NCBI GenBank assembly: GCA_015501595.1
Contig: JADNRX010000032.1
Location: forward strand, 62,001 to 126,000
Source: Hymenopellis radicata
Taxonomy: Eukaryota; Basidiomycota; Agaricomycetes; Agaricales; Physalacriaceae
Direction of reading: 5' to 3'
DNA length: 64,000 nucleotides
Below, piece after piece: positions 35,684-46,213 of the stretch. The notes under the pieces were generated by a model. The model was not told where the DNA came from. It did not search any database and saw only the letters and a list, made by a program, of their open reading frames with translations. A program made the position numbers and the translations under genes. Within the stretch, counting starts at the first letter, position 1. Each line of letters begins with the position of its first letter.

Positions 35684-37013
35684 TTATGATAGATAATGTA
35701 GACGATGAAGAGGTACGACGACTAGCTGGAAGACAGACACCAACTCTCCCAGGTCGAAACCATCCGCTATGTAAACTCTGATCAACGCGTAGCAATATTT
35801 ACTGAACCTCGCCTCATCCGTGCCGATTGCGTTCAAAACCGAACAGACATACCAGAGCAATGTCATATAATAAGAATGTGTTTCTAAACCTTCTTCCGCG
35901 AAAAGGCGAAGCCCCTCGTCGATATCCTTCAGCAGGATATCGTTCGTTCCTTTCCCCTTCGGCATCAGCTTTATGGCCACATTACGTTTGTTCACACTTT
36001 CTGTGTTGTATCGCACTTCTATACGTGCGCGACGGCGGTCGGACTCTGCAGCGTTGGCGCAAGACGGGCAACTACAGCGAAACCCGTAGGAATCCAAATC
36101 CTGTTGCCGCGAAACAGCACTTTCCCACACTCTCTCGTCGTAGCTGACGGTAATTTCCTCCCCTTGGGCTATGTCGCGATGTGCGTAGAGGCGCATAGAG
36201 AACGAAGGCATGTGGAAGCGGCAACTAGCACTGGGGCCACAACTAAAAGAATCTGTTAATAACTGTTCGTCCTGGGGAGTTAAAATGAACAGACCTGTGA
36301 TTGATGCGAGAGAGTTGTAGGAAGACACCCGTGAACGTGCCGAACGTGCCTGGCGCACCGTTGTCCCCTGGCAGATGCAGTGAAATGGACGTGCAATACT
36401 CAGGTTTGACGAACGTACCTTCTTTCCTCAGGGGAGCAATCGCGAAGCAATTGGTTCTCAGGATATTATTCAAGTGACCGCTCCTGTCCTTCCGTACATT
36501 CGCGTGAAGCGACATATACGCGTGTCGCTCTTCGTCGGTCCTCCGGTCAAGCAGAGTCTGCATATGGATCTCGACAGAACCGAAGTACAGAGCGAGTCGA
36601 TCTTCAATGCTGAAGTCTTTGAGAAGTTGGAGGCCTTCTGGGTGGACCATGGGTGGCATGCGCAAAGGCACCACGACAAGAGCACGTTCCGAGAGAATGA
36701 GTTCGCCCTGTATGATTTTTCGCGTCGCGAACATGCCCAAGCCGCCCAAGGATGACGACATAATGCGATAGGCTGGGATTGACGGATTTGGAGGGACTGA
36801 GGGATATCCTGGGTTCTTGTGATTTTGTTTAGGAGGAAGTTTGGAATGAAGCATTCGCTGTACGGCCCCGGAGCATTCGGAGGGGGTTGGGAGGTAATCG
36901 TGTAGTAATCGTCATTCTCTTCATATGAAAACAAAGGTTTAGACGGTGATGTAGGATGAGACGCTGTACTTACGGTTTGGATCGTACGCCTGCGACGACT
37001 TTGGAGGAGCCAT
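35684..37013 (-). CDS. SET-domain protein B (in duplication copy 1), one-base frameshift
   Basis: Starts at MAPPKSSQAYDPN (37013), then an intron into NDDYYTITSQPPPNAPGPYS. The SET landmarks are AYRIMSSSLGGLGMFATRKI, then QGELILSERALVVVPLRMPP, RINHSCGPSASCRFHMP (rebuilt across an intron after RINH) and HRDIAQGEEITVSYDERVW. The post-SET cysteines are in GFRCSCPSCANAAES. It ends with a helical region and HRLHYLS. At 36811-36813 the run is GGG, while the paralog at 40053-40056 has GGGG. The base difference breaks the frame between CFIPNFLLNKI and PSVPPNPSIPAYR. Whether this is a true mutation or a consensus error is unresolved. Otherwise the gene looks complete. Confidence 0.75.
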
Positions 37014-37254
37014 GAAGACCCTTTTCTGTGGGATTGTGATGGTTCAAGATAAGAGAGCCAAAAAATTGCGACAGGCGCAGATCCTCCTTCTTTTAGCGGC
37101 AAGGCTACTTCCTATTGAGATACCGGGATTGAATAGCCTCAGTCGTGATAATACATTCACAGCGTGTGTATTGGATAATCGCGTACGATACAAATGCTGT
37201 TGAAAGGTGTAAGTGCGCGATATCTCAGTGGAAAGAGACATAAACATGTTTTCG

Positions 37255-37616
37255 GAGCCTCGTACATCGTAGGTGACGCGACTTCTCTGTTTCTGAACGT
37301 GTTCAGGGCTGGAGAAGCCGTAACGGACATAGCCAAAAGCACCACCAGCAGCAATTCCTAGGGAATATACTTAGAGGAGCAGACATCATGTCAGAATACT
37401 TGTTCCACCTGCGGCACCGCCGATCCAAGTGGCACGAAGGAGACGGTTTACTGAGAAGCTGCTTCGACCATAACGCGACAAGGAAAAGGCCAAGTAGACT
37501 GGCGGCGTCAACAGAGAGAACAGTTGGTAGCCCGAGGTCATATTCTTCCGAACGAGGTACTCAGTGTCGGCGGCATGCGCTGCCGCCGTCGCTGCTATTT
37601 CGCTCTCAGTTTCCAT
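37255..37616 (-). pseudogene. Truncated small membrane protein (copy 1)
   Basis: The first two exons match the intact copy at 40537-41181: METESEIAATAAAHAADTEY, then PPVYLAFSLSRYGRSSFSVN, NRLLRATWIGGAAG and GGAFGYVRYGFSSPEHVQKQ. After the second exon the sequence jumps directly to the downstream flank shared by both copies. The exons encoding the last two hydrophobic segments are therefore missing. The start and first splice site are intact, so it may still be transcribed, but the protein would lack its C-terminal half. Confidence 0.7.
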
Positions 37617-37803
37617 GAAGGCAAGTGCAAGGGCCCATACACGTTGTCCGTGCGCATATATAACAGGCAAGGTTAGTATGCCAGGCAGCAACAGTTACGC
37701 CCCGCCGAGAAGACCAGCGCCATAAAGAGAAACTTTTAGTGGCGTGCACCACACGGCAACAGTAACCCCCCAGGGTGACAGCCACACATGCGACAGAAGC
37801 AAC

Positions 37804-37925
37804 ACCCAACGGGTCTTCGCCAGTGGCAGAAAAAGATACCCAACGGGTCTTCGCCACCAGCGGAAAAAGAAACCAGCGTGTCTTCGCCACTGAGAAAACC
37901 AGCGCGTCTTCGCCACAGGCGGAAT
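37804..37925. repeat. Degenerate tandem repeat, four units of about 26-34 bases
   Basis: Units begin at 37804, 37838, 37872 and 37898. All share the core GTCTTCGCCA, preceded by ACCCAACGG or ACCAGCGNG and followed by a G/C-then-A-rich tail (GGCAGAAAAAGA-like). The second, third and fourth units diverge progressively. On the minus strand the first units read as a repeated TRWF/V-type peptide, but no gene is supported there. Confidence 0.8.
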
Positions 37926-38908
37926 GAGGGCGACGAATTCCCATTCAACTTCGCGGAATAAGGGGAGCGACGAACTCCCAATCTCATCATGAGGATTCAG
38001 GAGAATGCACAGTTCGACAGAAATAGAGTGGAGCGCTGATAAATTTCAAAGTAAACATGATCAATGGGAAGATACCGAATATACAAAGAACCGGAACAAG
38101 CAGCAGACGAAGTCTTTGAGGGCGAAGATACCAAATCCCAAGACACGACTGAGAAAAGCGAAACTGATGGAAGAACGGCATGTCGCAGGTGGAAGGCGGA
38201 GCCCTAGCATTGTCCTTTCGAAAAGTAAAAGTTCGTCAGAGGTGAGTGCACCGATCTGGATTGAACATCAATGGAGTGAGCGAGATCCTTGGAGCAGAGC
38301 GTTCGAGAAAAAGAGGGCGCCCGAATGTGGGAGACCGATCGCAAAAAAAACAACAAGAAGTGAACACAGGAAAACTCAGCTTGAGCGTACCATGTCTCAA
38401 CGAATCGAGATCGCGGTCAGCCAGAATCGTAGTAGCAGACAATGAACAACCCGTTGCTTAAGAGCGTTCCGCGTCGAAGCGAGAGCCAGTGTAGACCGAG
38501 CTATACTTCGAGGAATCATGAGAGAAGTAACCATTCCAAAAGGAAAACAATTAACGCGCCTACACTTGCCAACACAGTCATGGCACCTTCCTATGCCAAA
38601 ACGCCTTGCTGTGACCTCGCCAAAAGACCCGTCGAGGAGACTTCCAGCAGACAAGACGACAAACACAGGCAGGGCCATAAGGGAATGGCAAAGAAAACAA
38701 GCGAAAATTGAGGAGAATTGAGGGACAATTTGACGACAAGCCTGGAGAGCAGATGGACGTGCAGAACGAAGGAGCACGTTGCGTGTCCAACGCCAGTGAT
38801 GTTTACATAATCTCAGGACCATATACCACCAGCTCTGCGGCTCACTCAACTGACTAACTTATCTAACGCTTCGCGTCCGTTCGTTCCTCGCGTCAGCTAC
38901 GCTAGCAC
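37926..38908. other. Purine-rich DNA between the duplication copies
   Basis: About 1 kb separating the two copies. The plus strand is strikingly purine-rich (many AAG, GAA, GGA), giving Lys/Arg/Ser-rich open frames (38005-38445, 38442-38711) with no recognisable domain. It could be a decayed retroelement fragment or simple skewed spacer. No terminal repeats or reverse-transcriptase motif were seen. Confidence 0.35.
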
Positions 38909-38922
38909 ATTTCTACTTGCTT

Positions 38923-40259
38923 TTATGATAGATAATGTACGCGATGCAGAGGCATGACGACTTGCTGGAAGCCAGACACCAACTCTCCCAGGTCGAAACC
39001 ATCCGCTATGTAAACTCTGATCAACGCGTAGCAATATTTACTGAACCTCGCCTCATCCGTGCCGATGGCATTCAAAACCGCACAGACATACCAGAGCAAT
39101 GTCGTATAATAAGAATGTGTTTCCAAACCTTCTTCCGCAAAAAGGCGAAGCCCCTCGTCGATATCCTTCATCAGGATATCGTTCGTTCCTTTCCCCTTCG
39201 GCATCAACTTTATGGCGGCGCACGTTTCTTGACACTTTCTCTGTTGTATCGTGCTTCGATACGTGCGCGACGGCGGTCGGACTCCGCAGCGTTGGCGCAA
39301 CTCGGGCAACTACAGCGAAACCCGTAGGAATCCAAATCCTGTTGCCGCGAAACAGCACACTCCCACACTCTCTCGTGGTAGCTGATGGTGATTTCCTCCC
39401 CTTGGGCTATGTCGCGATAAGCGTAGAGGCGCATAGAGAACGAAGGCATGTGGAAGCGGCGACTAGCATTGGGGCCACAACTGAAAGAATCTGTTAATAA
39501 CTGTTCGTCCTGGGGAGTTAAAATGAACAGACCTGTGATTGATGCGAGAGAGTTGGAGGAAGACACCCGTGAACGTGCCGAACGTGCCTGGCGCACCGTT
39601 GTCCCCTGGCAAATGCAGTGAAATAGACGTGCAATGCTCAGGTTTGACGAACGTACCTTCTTTCCTCAGGGATTCAATCGCGAAGCAATTGGTTCTCAGG
39701 ATATCATTCAAGGGACCGCTCCCGTCCTTCCATACATCACAGCCGTGAAGCGACGTATACGCCTCTCTCTCTTCGTCGGTCTTCCGGTCAAGCAGAGTCT
39801 GCAATTGCATCTCGGCAGATTGGAAGTACAGAAAGAGTTGATCTTCAGGGCTGAGGTCTTTGACAAGTTCGAAGTCTTCTGGGTGGACCATGGGTGGCAT
39901 GCACAAAGGCACCACGACAAGAGCACGTTCCGAGAGAATGAGTTCGCCTTGTATGATTTTTTCGCGTCGCGAACATGCCCAAGCCGCCCAAGGATGACGA
40001 CATAACGCGATAGGCTGGGATTGACGGATTTGGAGGGACTGAGGGGAATCCTGGGGTTCTGGTGATTTTGTTTACGAGGAAGTTTGGAATGAGGCATTCG
40101 CTGTACGGCCCCGGGGCATTCAGAGGGGAAGGTTGGGAGGTAACCGTGTAGTAATCGTCATTCTCTTCATATGGAAACAAAGGTTTAGACGGTGATGTAG
40201 GATGAGACGCTGTACTTACGGTTTGGATTGTACGCCTGCGGCGACTTTGGGGGAGCCAT
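38923..40259 (-). pseudogene. SET-domain protein C (duplication copy 2), two frameshifts
   Basis: Starts at the same position in the paralog alignment as SET-B (ATG at 40259). Landmarks are AYRVMSSSLGGLGMFATRK, LSRINHSCGPNASRRFHMP across an intron, then RDIAQGEEITISYHERVW and GFRCSCPSCANAAES. Two one-base differences from SET-B break the frame. A run of six T at 39957-39962 (five in SET-B, 36716-36720) shifts the frame right after FATRK. A one-base loss near 39216-39222 shifts it again after RYNRESVKKR and leads to an early stop. The rest of the C-terminal helical part (DEGLRLFAEEGLETHSYY) is intact in another frame. The gene is therefore probably inactive, unless one or both are sequencing errors. 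Regions coding for the active-site motifs remain undamaged. Confidence 0.7.
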
Positions 40260-40536
40260 GAAGACTCTTCTCTGCGGGATTGTGATGGTTCAAGATAAAG
40301 AGACCCAAAAAATTGTGACAGGCGCAGATCCTCCCTCATTTAGCGGCAAGGCTACTTCCTATTGAAATACCGGGATTGAATAGCCTCAGTCGAGGTAATA
40401 CATTTCAAGGCGTGTGTACTGGATAATCGCGTACGATACGAATGCTGGTGAAAGGTGTAAGTGCGCGATATCTCAATGGAACGATCAGACTTGCATGAAA
40501 ATGAGAAATGAATTGGAACAACATAGGCTAGGAAGT

Positions 40537-41181
40537 TCAACCATGTAAATTTGCCTTTGGAGGCACATCTCCAGTCCAAGCCCGAGTGTAATGCCATACT
40601 AAGCCAATACTGCTTCCAACGCCGGCACCGCCGAGAACCACTATACTGATTAGATGCGGGGAACGTGTTGGGGAGTTCACTTACAGTTAACAATGTGCGC
40701 CCGTTTCCAAAATATCGCGGGAACGACGACGCCGCATAAGAGGGAACCGATGACAGAATGGTCTTCAGCGCGTAATCGGCTGGTCTGTTTATAATATAAG
40801 AGACATAAAAATGTTCTCGGAGCCTCGTACATCGTAGGTGACGCGAATTCTCTGTTTCTGGACGTGTTCAGGGCTGGAGAAACCGTAACGGACATAGCCA
40901 AAAGCACCACCAGCAGCAATTCCTAGGGAATATACTTAGAGGAGCGGACATCATGTCAGAATACTTGTTCCACCTGCGGCACCGCCGATCCAAGTGGCAC
41001 GAAGGAGACGGTTTACTGAGAAGCTGCTTCGACCATAACGCGACAAGGAAAAGGCCAAGTAGACTGGCGGCGTCAACAGAGAGAACAGTTGGTAGCCCGA
41101 GGTCATATTCTTCCGAACGAGGTACTCAGTGTCGGCGGCATGCGCTGCCGCCGTCGCTGCTATTTCGCTCTCAGATTCCAT
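40537..41181 (-). CDS. Small glycine-rich membrane protein (copy 2, intact)
   Basis: Starts at MESESEIAATAAAHAADTEY (41181). Four exons join in frame: GYQLFSLLTPPVYLAFSLSR with NRLLRATWIGGAAG, AAGGAFGYVRYGFSSPEHVQ, then SRLRAEDHSVIGSLLCGVVV and LVLGGAGVGSSIGLVWHYTR, ending at 40537. It has three to four hydrophobic segments with closely spaced glycines (GGAAG, GGAFG, GGAGVGSS), a pattern of helix-packing glycine zippers seen in Tim17-like and other inner-membrane proteins. I cannot name the family with confidence. It starts 117 bases from the divergent acidic-protein gene. Confidence 0.7.
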
Positions 41182-41298
41182 GAAGGCAAGTGCAAGGCCG
41201 CATACACGTGGTCCGTGCGCATATATATAGCAGGCAAGGTTAGTAAGCCCCCATCATTCTTTCAGTCACCACCACAAAATCCCCTTTCGTCGTGTATC

Positions 41299-43737
41299 AT
41301 GACGACGACAGCGACTATGCTGGAACCTTTTGACACACAGATGTTCGACTACCAGCCAGACGACGTCGAAATGAACCCCTCTCACGAGATTTGGTCACAT
41401 CAGATGGACACAGACGTCCACTTTTCCTCTGAAAAATTCGCAGAGAACGACAACATTGAAATCGATATGGACGCCTACCCGCAGGACCAGGAGTACGAGA
41501 TGTCGGAGCCAGATGCAGATTACAGTGGGGAGATGGTAGACGTCGAAGAGCTGGACACGACGGCACCCTCTGAGCCTCAATCTGCATTCCTGGAGGTACC
41601 ACCTGCTATGGAGTACCCGTCTCATAGTGTCTCCTCGCTTCCCATCACACCCACCCAGCCGCCAGTAACGGAACTCGTCGCACCGGAAGTACATGATTTT
41701 ACTGGCATCGCAGAACCGCACGGCGCCTTCATTCAGCTTGAAGTCTACGAAGAAGCGCAGGTCATTCCCGAGGTCGACATTGTTGATGCCCCGGTTGAGG
41801 AACCTGTTACATTGGACCAGCTCGAAGCTGAGGTCCCCTACGATGCCCCCGAGTCATTTGATGCAACCGCTGCAGAGTCAGACCAGCCGTTCGATGGCGG
41901 CGATGTTGCGGCACCCGAGGTTGTTGCAGAAGCTAGTGAAGAATCGTCACTACCCCATGCCGCTGCGGAGACCGCTGAAGACCAACAGCAGTCTTCCGAG
42001 GTCAAAGATCCCCATGAAATCTCAGATGGCGTTTTTATCGAGCCACCCCCTGGTATTTTACTTTCTTTTCCAGATGTCGACCACGAAGATGCCTGCTTGT
42101 TTAATCAGCCCAACGTTCCGTCCTCGTCGTCTACCGAGCACCACGAGTTTACCGTGCTCCTGCAAGAGAACCCGACGCTTTATTATGAACCGCTTACAGA
42201 TGTCTTCGAGGCCCTTCGTCAAGACGAACATTTTTCTAGTATTGCCGATCTTTCGGCCTCAGAACTGGTTCTGGATGCTTACGATCTACAACTTGTCGTT
42301 TCTGAGGTATGTGCTTTTACTTTATCTATAGTACAGTCACTCACGTTTTAATAGGATAATGTACATGCGCGCGTGGTTTCCCTGCATGACCTCAGTCTTG
42401 TCTACAACGCTTCTGGCTCTTCTGGTCCCCTTCGCCTGAAGCTTCGCACCATTTCGCCCAGATTCATAATACGATACAGACATCTTCACGAAGAAGTATC
42501 CCGTCTCCAATTCGGTGGCGAAGAGTATACTGAACCAGCGAACGATCGTACGTGTATTAACCATTTCGCCATTCACATGAAGCTGATTCCGGTGATAGAG
42601 CAATACGACGCCAACGGCGAACAGGTCTTTGAAAGCGACATTCTTCACGCGGCAGAAATTCAGCAAGAAGAAGAAACCGCCGAACCTTCCTATTCTCACG
42701 AGGAAGAACAAGAACAAACTGAGCAGGAGGAAGCGCAACAAGGAGACGCAGCTCATTCGAACTTTGACCGTGCATTGGGTGCCGACGATGCGACCGCTGA
42801 ACACACATACAATGAAGAAGAGGTTCAAGACGGCAATGATGCAAGCTATGGGTCTAAGCCGACGGAAGTTGAAGAGCAAGCCGTTCAAGAACCTACATCA
42901 GTGGCACCTGCTGAGCAGACGAGCGCTGAACTAGTTATTGAGGAAACCTCTCTTGAGGATTCTGAACACGATGCCGAAGAAGCCTCCACGGTGCCGTCAG
43001 TCTTCGTAACTCCTCGCGCTCCGGATTCCGCTCTTCCCGCCAGTGATTTATCCACGCTTGATGTTCCACCACCTCCTGAAGATGACGACGATGATTTCGA
43101 CGATCTAGGTAACGGTAAGTCCTCCCGCCTTTCCTGCATATTATCGTTAAAACTTCTTTAGAACCAGAGCTCCGCGGTCCGATAACTGAAACTGACGATA
43201 CGGCGGAGAATGCTGAAGAACTTGGTTTGTATTGCTTTTTTCGTATCTCATAGTTTCTGATCTTTGGTTTCTAGAATTTTTCGAAGAATCTGAACACGGA
43301 CCAGCAATCGACGAAGACAATACAAAGGACACAGGTAAATGTCTTTCCACAGTTCCCGTGAATGAGCTGACCTTGTGCGCTCTAGAAGAATACTCGGAAG
43401 AAAATGAAGCGCAAAATGAAGACGTCGATTTTGAAGGATCTCTTGAACATTATGGTGACGACGACTGGGAAGCAGAAACTGCTGAGCACAATGAAGAGCA
43501 CGGTGGCGACACGACTTGGGACGAAATTGACCCCGAGACTGCGTCGAATGAGAGCTCAGCGACACTTGGCAGCAAGAGTTCCAAGAGATCCATCGATGAA
43601 GTGGAATACGATGCATCTGAATATGATGAACCGGGCGTGTTGAGCGGTTCTCCCGGTAAGCATCACTTTTCTTACTCTCGGTTGCACACCCTGACTGGCT
43701 TATTGTAGGTTCAAAGAGAGCGCGCGTCGAAGTTTAA
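41299..43737 (+). CDS. Acidic nuclear-type protein of unknown function
   Basis: Starts at MTTTATMLEPFDTQMFDYQP (41299). It is extremely rich in Glu and Asp. The N-terminal half is Pro/Glu/Val-rich, followed by the only compact-looking segment, FTVLLQENPTLYYEPLTDVF, ELVLDAYDLQLVVSE, DNVHARVVSLHDLSLVYNAS and RLKLRTISPRFIIRYRHLHE. A long EEEQEQTEQEE-type region comes next. The C-terminus is basic (SKSSKRSIDEVEYD... SKRARVEV), a plausible nuclear localisation signal. Five or more exons. It may be a chromatin or RNA-polymerase-associated acidic protein. Function is unassigned. Confidence 0.7.
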
Positions 43738-44090
43738 GTGCCAAAATGCTCAAGTGGCGAGTCAGATAGCTGGATTCTCGTTGTGGCATCCAGCTCTCTT
43801 TCTCGCGCGTCTGTTCCCAAGAAGGCTAGGTTTCTCCGACTTGTTCCCTAACTCTTTTCTAGTTTTTATCACTTATTATCTTATTGGTCTACTAACTTTA
43901 CAGCGTTCCTGTGGGATTGAATTTGATTTGTACTCGTATTCTACTCGTTGCGGCGTTTGCCGATATGTCGCCGAAAAATAAATGTGAATGTTTTTGACTC
44001 CTAACATCACGTCGTGAAATGCATCTATGAGGCGCGATGCCAAAAAAAAGCCGCATCTGCTCTTGACCTGTAACCACCACCACGACCAAT
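43738..44090. other. Spacer between co-directional genes
   Basis: About 350 bases, with T-rich stretches (TTTTTATCACTTATTATCTT) near 43863 that may be part of the terminator of the acidic protein gene. It also holds the RPC3 promoter. Confidence 0.4.
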
Positions 44091-46213
44091 ATGGCCGACT
44101 CTCATACATCAAGATTGTGCGTTCAGATAATTGATTCCCACTTTGGCGCCCTGACAGCAGTGAGCAGTACTTTTCTGCCGCCTGCTCTCATTTTCACGTC
44201 CTTTTTATCTGCAGAAGGTCGCCTCGGTGTTGCTCACGCGGGGCCGGCTCATGCTGCCCCACTTGGTGCGCTATTCGGGCTTAAAACCGCGCACGGTGCG
44301 CGCCGCCGTTCTCGTGCTCGTCCAGCACAATCTCCTGTGGCATGCAACCATCGACCGCGAGGGCGAGGTGCTGGAGGTCAATGTAGACGAGTGTCTGATG
44401 CGGCTCAGATTTGCCAAATACGTGTGGGTCGCCGAGAATCTGTTTGGCGACGCGGTGCGTGATTCACGGTCCTGGATGGATTGGTGTGCTGACTTTTTCA
44501 AAGGGGAGAGACATTGTCCAGCTCATTCTGGATCATGGCAAACTTCGTTCAAAGGATATCCACCAGCATTTGCCGACTATGGATCACAAAGGTGTGTCTC
44601 GATATCCATGGCCTGTTACTAGATCTGACTCGGCAGTAGGGACCAAAGTGTACTCGCAGACCCTGTATAAACTCGTCGAGGCGTCGTATCTCAAGCCGTC
44701 AACAATACTCTCACACGAGTCTCCTCGAGACAAGATCATTAAATACGAAGCGGAGGAAAAGGCCAAGATTGCGGGTTTCCCGACCTCAAAGCAGCTGCGA
44801 GAAGCTAAGGAGACGGCAGAGGCCAAGCTAAAGAGAGAAGAGGAGGCAGCTGAGAGCGTTGGTCTGGTAAGTAATCCTGTTGTCATTAGTGACGTTGACT
44901 GACCTCTTGCAGAAACGCAAGGCCAAGGACCAGCCCAGTCATCGGCCCTCCAAGGTAGACTCTTAAACTATCGCCCCGACACAACCGATTACTCACGTCT
45001 GGCTAGCGGAAGAACGTCGATGAAGATGGAGACGTGGATGTACGCGCTAGTCTTCTGTGAACATACTTCCATTCTCACTCAAAGCAGGAAACCGTCTATT
45101 TCCGCGTAAACTTCGATAAATTTAACATACATCTTCGTAATTCCGTGCGTAACCCACTTTCTCTGCTCGACCCAGCTAACTGGGCTTGTAGTTAATTGAA
45201 CGGGCGGTCAGGGAGCGTTACAATGAGGGCGCTGCTCTAGTAGTAAAGGCCGCTCTAAAAGTAACCGAATCTTCCCAGCGTAATCTATTGGATGTCAGAA
45301 CAGGTCTGTCGTGTCGGTTTGGACATCGAATTGTCGTTGACCTCCTCGATAGAACCGATATCCGTTTCAAACATTGCCCTGCAGCTGTCGGAGGACGACG
45401 ATCTTTCAACCGGGCTCGCTTATTCGTCGAAGAAGAAGATCTCCAACACGACGTGTATAAAGGAATACCTTGGTATCCTGTCGAGTGCTGATAATCCGAC
45501 TCTGGAATCTCGGGCGGCGGCGTTTTTGTCCTTCGACTCTCAGAAAATACACATCGAGTTCGAGCTCATTTCTAAGAGGTTGCGACGGAGTGTCCTGGAA
45601 GCCGTGACGCGAGAGCGACATGGAACGCAGGGCGTACGCATTGTACGATTGTTGCTGCAGACAGGAAAGATGGAGGAGAAGCAGGTTTGCATTCTATAGT
45701 ACCTGTGGGCGCTCTTCACTGATATCTTTCAGATCGCGAAAGTAGCCATGATGGCTGCAAAGGATGTTCGACCTCTGTTGTCGGCGCTAGCTACGGATTC
45801 CATCATCAGCACGTCCGAAGTTCCTAAGACTAGCGAGCGCAATCCCCTTCGTACCATATATTTATGGTCAGTTCGCTATCTTACTCTATGCACCGACGCT
45901 CTAACATTATTGCAACAGGTATGTCGACCTCGCAAAAGCGTATTCCGTGATACTGGGCCAGCTCTACAAAACTCTGTATAATATTAGTTTACGTCGCCAA
46001 ACTGAAAGGGACGCACCCTTGGTCCGCGCCGTTTTGCAGAAACGCGAGAGGACTGATGTCAAGATGGACGAGAGCCTGCTGTCGAGTCTAGATCGCGATA
46101 TCATCGAGGGATGGGAGCAGAAGGAGGAACGGCTGACAGTGTTGGAGATGCGAGTTGAGGAATCTGTATTTGTTTTGCGGGATATGGGTGTCTTCGGAAT
46201 AGACGATGATTGA
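44091..46213 (+). CDS. RPC3: RNA polymerase III subunit RPC3 (C82)
   Basis: Starts at MADSHTSRLCVQIIDSHFG (44091). About ten exons; conserved segments in order: LTRGRLMLPHLVRYSGLKPR, VRAAVLVLVQHNLLWHATID, DIVQLILDHGKLRSKDIHQ, VYSQTLYKLVEASYLKPST, then VYFRVNFDKFNIHLRNSLI, EPISVSNIALQLSEDDD, VRIVRLLLQTGKMEEKQIAK, YLWYVDLAKAYSVILGQLYK and LTVLEMRVEESVFVLRDMG. These are the winged-helix domains and the C-terminal coiled coil of the C82/RPC3 subunit. It forms a subcomplex with C34 and C31 needed for Pol III promoter opening at tRNA and 5S genes. The intron that joins LLDVRT to EPISVSN starts near 45302. The gene ends at 46213 with no obvious anomaly. Confidence 0.93.

Larger units (their letters stand above)
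35674..37680. repeat. Tandem segmental duplication, copy 1
   Basis: This block aligns with 38909-41245 from the shared TACTTGCTTTTATGATAGAT at the left edge to AGGCAAGGTTAGTA at the right edge. It contains SET-B and the truncated membrane-protein gene. Similarity is high over the coding parts and stops abruptly at both edges. Compared with copy 2, copy 1 lacks roughly 330 bases in the 3' part of the membrane-protein gene. Confidence 0.85.
38909..41245. repeat. Tandem segmental duplication, copy 2
   Basis: Second copy of the block at 35674-37680, in the same orientation. It carries SET-C and the full-length small membrane-protein gene, and is longer than copy 1 because it retains the membrane gene's last exons. 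Confidence 0.85.

Noticed and set aside
38005..38445. A 146-codon plus-strand frame between the duplicated blocks as a gene.
   Set aside because: Lys/Arg/Ser-rich composition follows from purine skew; no domain, splice support or conserved motif is visible.
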